Part shown: positions 8,779-16,581 of the stretch, in pieces | Layout: every line of letters starts with the position of its first letter | Position numbering within the stretch: position 1 is the stretch's first letter | DNA from: Streptomyces tateyamensis | Lineage (GTDB): Bacteria > Actinomycetota > Actinomycetes > Streptomycetales > Streptomycetaceae | Reading direction: 5' to 3' | DNA length: 64,000 bases | Assembly: GCF_003205575.1 (NCBI RefSeq) | Contig: NZ_PYBW01000014.1 | Span: 5,513-69,512, forward strand | Program-made: the position numbers and the translations under genes | Notes under the pieces: generated by a model | What the model was told of the DNA's origin: nothing | The model's database searches: none | Seen by the model: the letters and a program-made list of their open reading frames with translations, nothing else

Positions 8779-11700
8779 CACACGTCTCCTCCGACGTGGG
8801 CGGGAGCGAATCGGGCACTGGCCGGCGCCGCGACGCGCCACAGGACGCCCGAGGATGTCAGCCGCCCGGCCTGCGCCAGCCGGGCGATGCTCTCTTCCAC
8901 CGCACGCAGGGGAAGGTCGGCCTGCGCTCCGAAGTATCGGCTTCCGACGAGCCCTTGGGGCAGTCGGATCCGGCGGCCCAGCTTGGGCGAGTACGAGCTC
9001 TCCTCGCCGCGCAGGGCACGCCAGATGCCACGCGGGTGGACACCGCGCGGAACCGCCCAGACCAGCCGGTAGACCTGGTCGTCCAGCCGCCTCCGGCGCG
9101 ATTCCGGCTGAGCGGCGCTGTCGATCGGGCGTGGCTTGGGCGTCAGCAGAGCCTCGGCAGCTGCCGGCATGGCCTCGCCGACCGGCCAGTCCGGCTTACC
9201 CCAGCACGCCCCGCACCGGTTCGCCGCCGTCGTGCAGCAGGACTCGGGGAGCTCGGTGACCCCGAAGTAGTCGGCGAACTTCTGGTGTGCGCAGGTCGCG
9301 GAATCCTGGAAGAAGTCACGCAGCCGAGCGATCTCCACCGCCGCCCGCCGCGCCTTTCCGGAGAGAGCCGTCTGAAACTGCGCCGGGAGCTCGGTGCTGA
9401 GGACATCGATCCCGCTGACCCAGTGACGGCTGGGCGCGGCCGAAACGTCCAGCAGTCCGCGGTCATGGAGGTCGCTGAGCAACTGCCAGGTTCCCGCAGG
9501 GCCTTCGGCCAGCTCACGGTATCCGACCACCCGTGCGGCGAGCCACTTGTCCAGCGCCGCGACGTCGAGCCGGGACCGGACCAGGCCATGCCGGCCTCGG
9601 CCGCGATCCGGGAGGCCCGCCACCGCAGCCACCACGTCGAGGATGAGCGGCTCTTCCTCGTCCCCAGGAGCCAGCTCGCCGCGGCGGACCTTGCACAGTG
9701 GCGGGAAGTCGCCCTGGTCAGTGACCGCGCCCAGGCGTGACAGCTGGCTGAACGCGCGCATCAGGCCCGCCACGTAGGCATCGGCCACCCGGGCCGAGCG
9801 TCCCTCCTGCTCGGTGATCCGGCCCGACCGGATATCCTCACCGATCAGCCGGTCAGCGATGTCCCGGGCGTCCAGCACTGCGTCGCAGGCCAGGACCGCT
9901 CGCCCCATCCGGGTGAGAACACCGGGGTGCAGATCCTGCCCGGTCATGAAGGCGACTGTGCGCAGCCCCTTGGTGGTCAGCAAGGCCAGTGCGGTGTTGG
10001 CCTCCGCCTCGGGGTCCGCAGACGAGCCGCTCCCCGCCACGTCGCGGCCCGCACGCCCCAACTGCTGGTAGAGCGAGGCCAGGTCGGTCGGGGCTGACAC
10101 GCAGAACACCGTCCGGATGTCGTCGCGGTCGATCCCCAGTCCGAAGGCGGAGGTCGCGACGACGACGAGGGGCGAGAACCCTTCCTCACCACGGCGCGGG
10201 GCCTCGCGGAATTCCGTCATGACGGCCGACTTCTCGGCCTGCGTCAGACGACCATGGAAGCGACGTATCCGGAGCGTGGAATCGCCGAGGTACTCGCGCA
10301 GGTACGCGTGGAGGGCCACCACCTCCTTGACCGTCAGGCAGTAGAACACCGCATGTCCCGTCAGTGCCTCCAGCACGTGCCGGGCGAGGCCGGCGACCAC
10401 GGCGGGGCTCGACTGGTTGAGGGAACGTCGGAAGACCGCCAGCTCCGGACGGATGGGGTTCTCCCGAACAGTCACCAGACCGCCGGCGGCCACCGGCCCC
10501 GCCGCCTCCCGACGGGCGGACTCGCTGCCCACGGGCGGGGGGTTCTCGCCTGCCTCGAAGACCCCTGTTCTCAAGCCGGAGTGCACGGCGTGGTTGGCGG
10601 TGGCGGTCAGCGCCGTGACCGGCAGCCCGCACGTGTGCCGAAGCTGACTCAGGAACTGCTCGACCCGCTGCATGCTCGGCCGGAAGTCGTCCCACTGGAC
10701 CATGGTGTGCGCCTCGTCCAACACGATCCGGCTGACGGTTCCGGCCACGACCGCGGACCGGACCAACTCCCGGAACCTACGCTGACACAGCCGCTCCGGG
10801 CTCACGTACACGATCTTGATTCCGTGGTTCGCGCGACCGAGCAGCTGCTCCGCCACCTCCGTCTTGCCGGCCCGGCTACTGGATTCCCGCAGGGGCGCGA
10901 TCAGCGCTCGGACGGCGCCGCCGATCGAGCGGTTGAGCTCGAGCGCCTGATCCTGCATCAGGGCCACCAGCGGGCTGACCACGAGGGTGACACCCGGGAG
11001 GACCAGCGCGGGAAGCTGAAAGGTGAAGCTCTTGCCGAACCCCGTCGGAAGCAGACCCAACACGTTGCGCCCCTGGACGACCGCCTCGATGACGGCGCGT
11101 TGCGCGGCCTTGAGCCGGAACTGGCCCGGATCATCCATCAGCCGGAGCAGTCCCGCGACCTCCGAGGCCCGGTGGAGCACTTCCTCTTCCAGCCGGTTGT
11201 CAGCCGCTAGTTTCGCCACGTCCTCCGGTGAGAGCTCGAGCTGCCTGATCCGCAGGGTCTGTGGCAGCAGGGTGTGCCGCAGCAGCGCTGCGGGCTCCGA
11301 GAGTTCGGCCGCGCGCTGCGGGGAGAGGACGCCGTGGCGCGCGAAGAAGTCCCAGATGCGGGCCCATCCCTCGGCCATGTTGACGACGTTGCCGGCTCCC
11401 GGCTCCCCGGTACGGGGGTCGGTGCGCAGCAGCCCCTGATCGAGGCTGCCCAGGAAGGCGCGGCGATAGGCGCGACGCAGGGCCGTGTGCCCCGCCAGCT
11501 TGCGATCGCTGATCACGATCACCCCGCGATGGCGCTCCGAGCGGATCAGGCGCCCCACCGCCTGGCGCAGCTGGAGGGCCGCAAGCGGGATGTAGTAGTG
11601 CTCCGTCGCGTGCGCGTCTGGGTCTTCGAGCCCCGCCGCCTCGGCCCTCGCGCACACGGCGGCGCGGCGGGCCTCCACCAGCGGTGCCGCGAAGGGTGCG

Positions 11701-13793
11701 AAGGGCAGCTTGTTGATCCACACCAGGCGCAACTGCTGCTCGTCCGAGACATCCACCCCCTGCCACAGGCCCTTGGTACCGACCAGGATTCCGCCCCCGT
11801 GCCCGGGATCGGTGAACTGCTCGAAGGCCCGGGCGTTTCCCAGCGCGAGTGCGCTGACCACGGGCGTGGGGGCGCTGCGCCGGCGAAGCTCCTCAGTCAG
11901 GAACTCCGAGATGCCGCCCGCCGTGGAACGCGCGGTGGTGAGCACCAGGGCGCCTCCGATGGTGCCCGCGGCCCCCGCCCGCGGTCGCGCCACTTCCGCT
12001 GCGTAACTAGCGAGTTGATGGGCGGTGGTCCGCATGGCACCTTCCTGCTGCTCTGCCCAGGAGGGGAAGTCGGAGAAGCAGACCAGTTCCGCCTGTCGGC
12101 GCAGATCGAACGGGGTGTCCACGCACATCGTCGGGATCCCGGACAGCCCCAGCCGCCCCATGATGAAGTCCCAGCTCCCCGCCACCCGCAGGGTTGCCGA
12201 TACGTAATACGTGCGCGGAAACGAGCCAAGGAACCGCTGCCACTGCGCGTCACCGGGCAGTTCGACCGGACTGGACGAGACGCGGAACCGGTAGTGGCGC
12301 AGCCCGGCCAGCGGAATGGTGAGTTCCTCGGCGTACACGATCCGGTTGGGCAGCGGAGGAGGGAGCAGGCTGCCCTGTACCACGTCGAGATCTCCGTCGC
12401 TGCCGGTCCCCGGATCCTCGTCCGCCGGGTCGCCGAGATCCGACTCGGCTCCCGCGTCGCGGTTCGCTCCCGTCGTCGGACCGCTGCTCCCCGCGCGGCT
12501 CTCGGCGGGCGCCGCGCCGAGGATCTCCTGGAAGTCCGCCAGCAGCATGTCGGCCGTCTCGCGCAGCTCGGTCACCCGGGTCTGCAGCGTGTTGAGAAGT
12601 TCGAGGGAGAAGACGTCGAGCGCGCCCGCATGAGTCTGCGCGAAGTCGGCCAGTGCCCGCTCCAGTCGCACGCACACCGAGGACAGCCGGCGCACCAGCA
12701 GCCGCAGGGTCCGTACCTGGGGAAGCCCCGTGCCGCTGCCGTACGGGCTGGCGAGCGTCACGGCACGGGAACCGACAACTGACGAATCCTGCCCACCCAG
12801 TGCGTCGAACGCCCTGGCGGCGGCCTGCGGGAGGACCTCGTGGTCGAGCAGGGTCTCCAACTCCGCGACCGCGACCGCCACCCGGTCCCGAGCTGGCCCC
12901 GACGCAGCGGCCTTCAGCCAGGCGTGGCACGACGCAGCGAGGTCCTCCACCGCTCCGTAGTCCAGGCACACCGTCAGGGCGGATGTCGCGGCGTCCTCCA
13001 GCAGATGCGCCTCATCGACGATCAGCATCGTCTCGCCGGGAAGGGCGCGGAGGTCATCCAGATGCGCCAGCAGCACCGCGTGGTTGGCCAGCACCAGCCG
13101 ATGGGACGCGATCGCCTCGCGGACGCTGTCGGTGTGGACAGCCAGCGGCGTGCTCGCCGTCGGCGAGTAGTCCCCGTCGGCCTGGGAGAGCGACTTCAGC
13201 CACAGGGACAGCGGTGGTCCGCAGTATCCGTCGAGGAACACGGGTACGTCGACAGGGTCCACCGACCGGGCGGTCCACACGTCGGGGGCGGCGGTAGCCG
13301 CGATCAGGCGTAGCAGGAGGAAGGCCGCCAGCTCGCGGAACCTCGGGTGCTCGACGAAGCGTGAGCGCATCCCCCGGTCGCTCCGCGAGCCGAGGGCGGT
13401 CGAGTCGGACAACGCCGCGGCGAGAGCGCGCAGGGAGAGGCGGTTGGTCCGGCCCTTGATCAGGTCCGCAGCGCCCAGGAGGCCGGGCATGGCGTGGCTC
13501 AGCGTCTCCACATCCCGGGCGAGCTGACTCTGGAGCTGCTTGGTGAAGGTGGCGATGACCACGCTTCGATCGGGTCCGCCGCCGAGCCAGTCCATGGCGG
13601 CTGCCAGTGCGGCGAAGCTCTTACCCGTGCCCGTCGGCGCTTCCACCAGAGCGCCGACCCCGGCGTCCGCCCAGGCGTGCAGGCTCGCGGTCATCTGCTG
13701 CTGGGCCAGGCGCGGGCGGGCCCCGGCGCCATGCACTACCCTGGCCAGCTCACCCGGGTCGACCCGGCCATCCGGGCGCAGCCGCTCGGGCAC
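8778..13793 (-). CDS. Tandem superfamily 2 helicase: DinG/Rad3-like half plus RecQ-like half
   Basis: A 1671-residue protein with two complete helicase engines. The first half is DinG/XPD-like: a Q-motif region, Walker A EAPTGTGKS at 51-59, DEAH at 260-263, GTKGLWQGVDV near 673 and QAVGRLIRS near 745. I see no four-Cys iron-sulfur set. The second half is RecQ-like: GLLPTGFGKS near 915, LDEAHTMVQWDDF near 1026, VATSAFGLGIDRDDI, and QQLGRAGRD near 1246. A RecQ-type zinc patch (CAHQKF...CC...CGAC) lies near 1500-1530 and a winged-helix-like tail follows. The GTG start at 13793 has no clear ribosome site. The frame stays open upstream for 37 coding-like codons, back to the TAG that ends the exonuclease gene, so the true N-terminus is uncertain. 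It probably unwinds DNA for the neighbouring exonuclease. Confidence 0.88.
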   Translation of the reverse strand: MPERLRPDGRVDPGELARVVHGAGARPRLAQQQMTASLHAWADAGVGALVEAPTGTGKSFAALAAAMDWLGGGPDRSVVIATFTKQLQSQLARDVETLSHAMPGLLGAADLIKGRTNRLSLRALAAALSDSTALGSRSDRGMRSRFVEHPRFRELAAFLLLRLIAATAAPDVWTARSVDPVDVPVFLDGYCGPPLSLWLKSLSQADGDYSPTASTPLAVHTDSVREAIASHRLVLANHAVLLAHLDDLRALPGETMLIVDEAHLLEDAATSALTVCLDYGAVEDLAASCHAWLKAAASGPARDRVAVAVAELETLLDHEVLPQAAARAFDALGGQDSSVVGSRAVTLASPYGSGTGLPQVRTLRLLVRRLSSVCVRLERALADFAQTHAGALDVFSLELLNTLQTRVTELRETADMLLADFQEILGAAPAESRAGSSGPTTGANRDAGAESDLGDPADEDPGTGSDGDLDVVQGSLLPPPLPNRIVYAEELTIPLAGLRHYRFRVSSSPVELPGDAQWQRFLGSFPRTYYVSATLRVAGSWDFIMGRLGLSGIPTMCVDTPFDLRRQAELVCFSDFPSWAEQQEGAMRTTAHQLASYAAEVARPRAGAAGTIGGALVLTTARSTAGGISEFLTEELRRRSAPTPVVSALALGNARAFEQFTDPGHGGGILVGTKGLWQGVDVSDEQQLRLVWINKLPFAPFAAPLVEARRAAVCARAEAAGLEDPDAHATEHYYIPLAALQLRQAVGRLIRSERHRGVIVISDRKLAGHTALRRAYRRAFLGSLDQGLLRTDPRTGEPGAGNVVNMAEGWARIWDFFARHGVLSPQRAAELSEPAALLRHTLLPQTLRIRQLELSPEDVAKLAADNRLEEEVLHRASEVAGLLRLMDDPGQFRLKAAQRAVIEAVVQGRNVLGLLPTGFGKSFTFQLPALVLPGVTLVVSPLVALMQDQALELNRSIGGAVRALIAPLRESSSRAGKTEVAEQLLGRANHGIKIVYVSPERLCQRRFRELVRSAVVAGTVSRIVLDEAHTMVQWDDFRPSMQRVEQFLSQLRHTCGLPVTALTATANHAVHSGLRTGVFEAGENPPPVGSESARREAAGPVAAGGLVTVRENPIRPELAVFRRSLNQSSPAVVAGLARHVLEALTGHAVFYCLTVKEVVALHAYLREYLGDSTLRIRRFHGRLTQAEKSAVMTEFREAPRRGEEGFSPLVVVATSAFGLGIDRDDIRTVFCVSAPTDLASLYQQLGRAGRDVAGSGSSADPEAEANTALALLTTKGLRTVAFMTGQDLHPGVLTRMGRAVLACDAVLDARDIADRLIGEDIRSGRITEQEGRSARVADAYVAGLMRAFSQLSRLGAVTDQGDFPPLCKVRRGELAPGDEEEPLILDVVAAVAGLPDRGRGRHGLVRSRLDVAALDKWLAARVVGYRELAEGPAGTWQLLSDLHDRGLLDVSAAPSRHWVSGIDVLSTELPAQFQTALSGKARRAAVEIARLRDFFQDSATCAHQKFADYFGVTELPESCCTTAANRCGACWGKPDWPVGEAMPAAAEALLTPKPRPIDSAAQPESRRRRLDDQVYRLVWAVPRGVHPRGIWRALRGEESSYSPKLGRRIRLPQGLVGSRYFGAQADLPLRAVEESIARLAQAGRLTSSGVLWRVAAPASARFAPAHVGGDV

Positions 13794-13904
13794 GGTGAGC
13801 GGGGCGTGGCCGAGCGCGCCAGCGGGGGCCCCGCCGCGGCGTGGCGCATGGTGCCGCAGCCCATCGATGAGGACGGCGGAGATCTTCTGCAGGTCCCAGG
13901 CGCC
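13794..13904 (-). other. Open in-frame linker between exonuclease stop and helicase start
   Basis: Reading down the minus strand from the exonuclease TAG (13905-13907), the next 37 codons to the helicase GTG contain no stop and lie in the frame of both genes. They have G or C at nearly every third position and read like protein (for example AWDLQKISAVLIDG). No ATG, GTG or TTG occurs in frame here, only CTG codons, and no ribosome site is seen. This is either an unannotated N-terminus or the linker of an exonuclease-helicase fusion interrupted by one TAG. Confidence 0.6.
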
Positions 13905-14837
13905 CTAGGCGTCGGTCGCTCCGTCCATCTCCGCCACGTCCGCGGGGCCGCCCGCGAGCTGGCGCAGTACATTCCATGCGGGAGAGTCGAGGCAAACGGC
14001 GGAGACGAGGGCACGGAGCTCCCCGGGCCAGCCTGCGAATTCGTCGGCGGCCTGTGCCATGACGCGGACCAGGAGCTCGGCGTCGTCGGCCGCATCGTGC
14101 CACCGTAGCCCGGACCGATCCGCGCCGCAGCTGTCCGCCAGCATCGCGAGCCGGTGGCTGCGTGCCAGCGGCCACACGCAGTGCGCCAGGTAGAGCGAGT
14201 CCACGCGCTCGCCGGGCAGCACGGGCAGGTTCTCCCGCCCGCATGCCTCATCGAGCAGCGGAAAGTCCGCGGCGATCCCGTTGTGCGCGAGCAGGACATC
14301 CGTGCCGGTGCAGAACGCGTGGACGCGCTCCAGGGCGGTGCGGGGATCCGTCGCCTCGACCTGCTGTCGTTCTCGGAGCGCGCGGTCGTGGATGACCCAG
14401 TCTTCACCAGGCAGCGAGAGGAAGACCTCGATCCGCGGCTGGCCCGCCACCCAGGCCGCATCTGTTCCCGTCCGAACGGCACCGATCTGGAAGATCCGGC
14501 GCTCCACATACGGGGCCGCGGCCGTCGTGTGTACGACAGTCTCGACGTCGATGGCTACGGCACGCGCGCCGCGCCGAGGTTCGAGGCCGTCCTGAGGTTC
14601 CGGGCCCGTCCGCCCCTCGCCGCCGACGACGAACAGCAGCCCGTCACGTTCGTGCAACAGCCGAGCGGACAGGGCCTGCTCCAGAAGCATCGTCAAGCGT
14701 TGGGCGGGCACTCGCTTGAAGCGGTCACGGGCTGCCTCAAGGAGCTCCGCTACGGTGATTCCCTCAGGGTACGCGGCAACGAGTCGAACGAGAGGCGCCG
14801 CGGCAGTCGACACCGCGCTGCCCTCCGATGTACCCAT
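13905..14837 (-). CDS. DEDDh-type 3'-5' exonuclease with N-terminal winged helix
   Basis: A 310-residue protein. Residues 15-72 look like a small winged-helix domain. An exonuclease domain of the DnaQ/RNase T class follows, with ExoI AIDVET (D97, E99), ExoII HNGIAADFPLLD (D191) and ExoIII HDAADD (H247, D252). All four metal-binding acids and the general-base His are present, so it should be active. The ATG at 14837 has only a weak ribosome site. A GTG at 14813 has GGAGGG 8 nt upstream and may be the real start, giving 302 residues. It is the first gene of the minus-strand operon. Bacillus-type DinG carries such an exonuclease fused to its helicase. Here the helicase follows in the same frame after a single TAG, so this gene may be half of a split or read-through fusion. 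Confidence 0.85.
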   Translation of the reverse strand: MGTSEGSAVSTAAAPLVRLVAAYPEGITVAELLEAARDRFKRVPAQRLTMLLEQALSARLLHERDGLLFVVGGEGRTGPEPQDGLEPRRGARAVAIDVETVVHTTAAAPYVERRIFQIGAVRTGTDAAWVAGQPRIEVFLSLPGEDWVIHDRALRERQQVEATDPRTALERVHAFCTGTDVLLAHNGIAADFPLLDEACGRENLPVLPGERVDSLYLAHCVWPLARSHRLAMLADSCGADRSGLRWHDAADDAELLVRVMAQAADEFAGWPGELRALVSAVCLDSPAWNVLRQLAGGPADVAEMDGATDA

Positions 14838-15785
14838 CGCGGTTCTTCTCAGTGTGCCGTCACTTCCGATCCAGACCAGGTGCTCGTATCGGCTCAGTCA
14901 TGCCGAACTGATCCATTGTGCAACCACAGCCACCTTCCGTGGTGGCGTTCTTACAATCCGAGACCCCCAGCAGCGTGTCAGGTCTCCGGGGCGCGGTACC
15001 TGACGAACAAGCAGACAACCTGGCCTCCCCGCAGCACACCAACTCCGCCCGCCTGTTGTGAGCTTGAGCCGGGAGGCCGCCGACTGAACGTGTACGACAT
15101 CCCGAAATCTGGCCCGCGCAGTTCGGGCCGCACGCCGTTCCCTGCAGGCCGAGGTACACCTGTCTCGACACCAGGACGGTGGCGGGGTCTGGCGGCATCG
15201 GTGAACGTCCGGTCGACGTGCAGATCCACTCCAACTACGAGAACATCTCCATCAGGCCTGACCGTTCCGCGACCAGCCGCACCTCGTAACCCGCCTGGCG
15301 AAGTCTATTTCCGCAACGAGACGGCCTGACGCATGCTCAACCGCCCCGAACGACCAGCCATGTTCTTTGGCTCCTGCCGGGGGCGCTCGAACGATGGCTG
15401 TTCAGCCGCGTCACCGCAAGAGCAGTGACGCGGCTGTCCCGCTTCGTCGACCGGTGGGATCTCGCACGCGGTAGGGCCGAGTGCTTAGAAGGCACCAGGC
15501 CTACGGCTGGTCGCCCCGCATGCCCGACATGGCCAGGCTCGTCGGTCACCAGCCCACGTCACGACGGGACCCGTCGGAGATGCTGACTACCCGGAAACGC
15601 ATCCTCAAGCTCACGCGTAAGCACACCAGGAGCACCCGGTACGGACCCCCCAAGCCAGGCAGAGGCGACCTCCGCCGACCGGCCTGCTCCGTGCACGCAG
15701 CCGAACGAGCAGCCTCAGGCCGACGGCACCGAGCCGTCTGGAACCGCTGCGCCGTTCTCGCCCGCGTGGTCCCAACTGGCCGACA
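14838..15785. other. Intergenic region with no convincing gene
   Basis: About 950 bases between the exonuclease start and an IS remnant. The open frames here are short, change frame often and lack the normal third-position bias, so I call none of them. It must hold the promoter of the minus-strand operon, but I could not pick one with confidence. One strong hairpin at 15403-15436 is listed separately. Lower GC and mixed frames suggest decayed, transferred DNA. Confidence 0.5.
15403..15436. terminator. Perfect 12-bp stem hairpin
   Basis: CAGCCGCGTCAC at 15403-15414 pairs perfectly with GTGACGCGGCTG at 15425-15436 across a 10-nt loop. There is no T tract, which is usual for actinomycete terminators. 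It stands alone in a region without intact genes, so it may end a transcript of a lost gene. Confidence 0.5.
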
Positions 15786-16100
15786 ATGGATCAAGTGGCT
15801 TCCATGCCGGTCGACTTGCCCTTCTGGGAGCAGGTCCACGCGTTCTGGCGCCGGCGGCGCAGCGGGGTCTCGGCGGCGAGCTACACGACCGGCTACGTTA
15901 CCGGGTCCACGAGGCGGCAGGCCGAGAGGCGGCAGGCCGGGACCGGGAGCCGACCGCGGGCTTCATCGACGCGCAGTGGGTGAAGGGGCAGCCTCGGTGC
16001 GGCCGCGTCCCGGGGCTGCGATGGCGGCAAGAAGATGAGCGACCGCAAGCGCCACATCGTGGTGGACGCCCTCGGGCTACTGCTGACCTGCGCCAGAACG
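15786..16100 (+). pseudogene. Decayed IS5-like transposase fragment
   Basis: Pieces of one transposase are spread over all three forward frames. FWEQVHAFWRR is near 15815. ELHDRLRYRVHEAAGRE followed by FIDAQWVK is at about 15878-15995. GGKKMSDRKRHIVVDALG starts near 16020. The last motif is typical of IS5-family DDE transposases (GKKxxGRKRHIVVDTLGLLL). At least two frameshifts separate the pieces, and the similarity stops near 16100, before the C-terminal part of the catalytic domain. No terminal inverted repeats were found. The element cannot move by itself; it marks past insertion beside the defence-like genes. Confidence 0.65.
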
Positions 16101-16532
16101 CTGGCGTTGAGCCTTTCCTCCAGACCAGCACCATCGTCCCCGGCACCGCACCCGCGACCGGCACAGGCTGCTTGTCGGACTGAGCGGCTGACGTCTGACC
16201 ACGTTCGTGCGGCTCGCCAAGCCTGCAGAACTTCCGCCGCTGCCGGGAAGCGCGTTCCCGCTCCGCCAGCAACCCCATCACCGTCGGCATCCACTCGCAA
16301 GGAACGACACAACGTGTCATCCCTGCCGCCGGAACGCCAATCTCGTGCCTGAACAGCGGAAATGCAGCGATCGAACGCAACAGGTCGAAAGGGCTTCGCA
16401 GGCCTTCTGCCAACTGCTGTCGAGGTGAGGCCTCCCTCACTGTCGGTGACCCACGGTAGGGTTGATCACATCGTCAACGCGGCCCGACGGGCTTCCGCTC
16501 GGCACCGACTTAGCCGGTATCGAGTCTCGAAG

Positions 16533-16581
16533 GACATGCCCCCACCCGCACGAGTCTCTTCGTGCTGCCTGGGGGCATGTC
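16533..16581 (+). promoter_or_regulatory. Strong hairpin touching the TTG start of the DUF2075 gene
   Basis: GACATGCCCCCA (16533-16544) pairs perfectly with TGGGGGCATGTC (16570-16581). Inside it, GCACGA (16548-16553) pairs with TCGTGC (16560-16565) around a 6-nt loop. The 3' arm holds the only G-rich ribosome-binding candidate (GGGGG) for the TTG at 16582. The structure would therefore block translation, or act as a terminator or attenuator, unless opened. A TAGGGT at 16457-16462 could be a -10 box upstream; that is weak. Confidence 0.55.

Noticed and set aside
15898..16440. Minus-strand frame of 180 codons in the decayed region
   Set aside because: Part of it overlaps the transposase remnant, and the rest (16160-16440) is not a family I recognise. 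It may be a fragment of a lost gene; too weak to call.
16462..16581. Longer N-terminus of the DUF2075 protein from TTG 16462
   Set aside because: The segment contains a TTA codon and poor third-position bias, and is mostly a perfect hairpin. Related proteins begin near the LLFRGSA segment.
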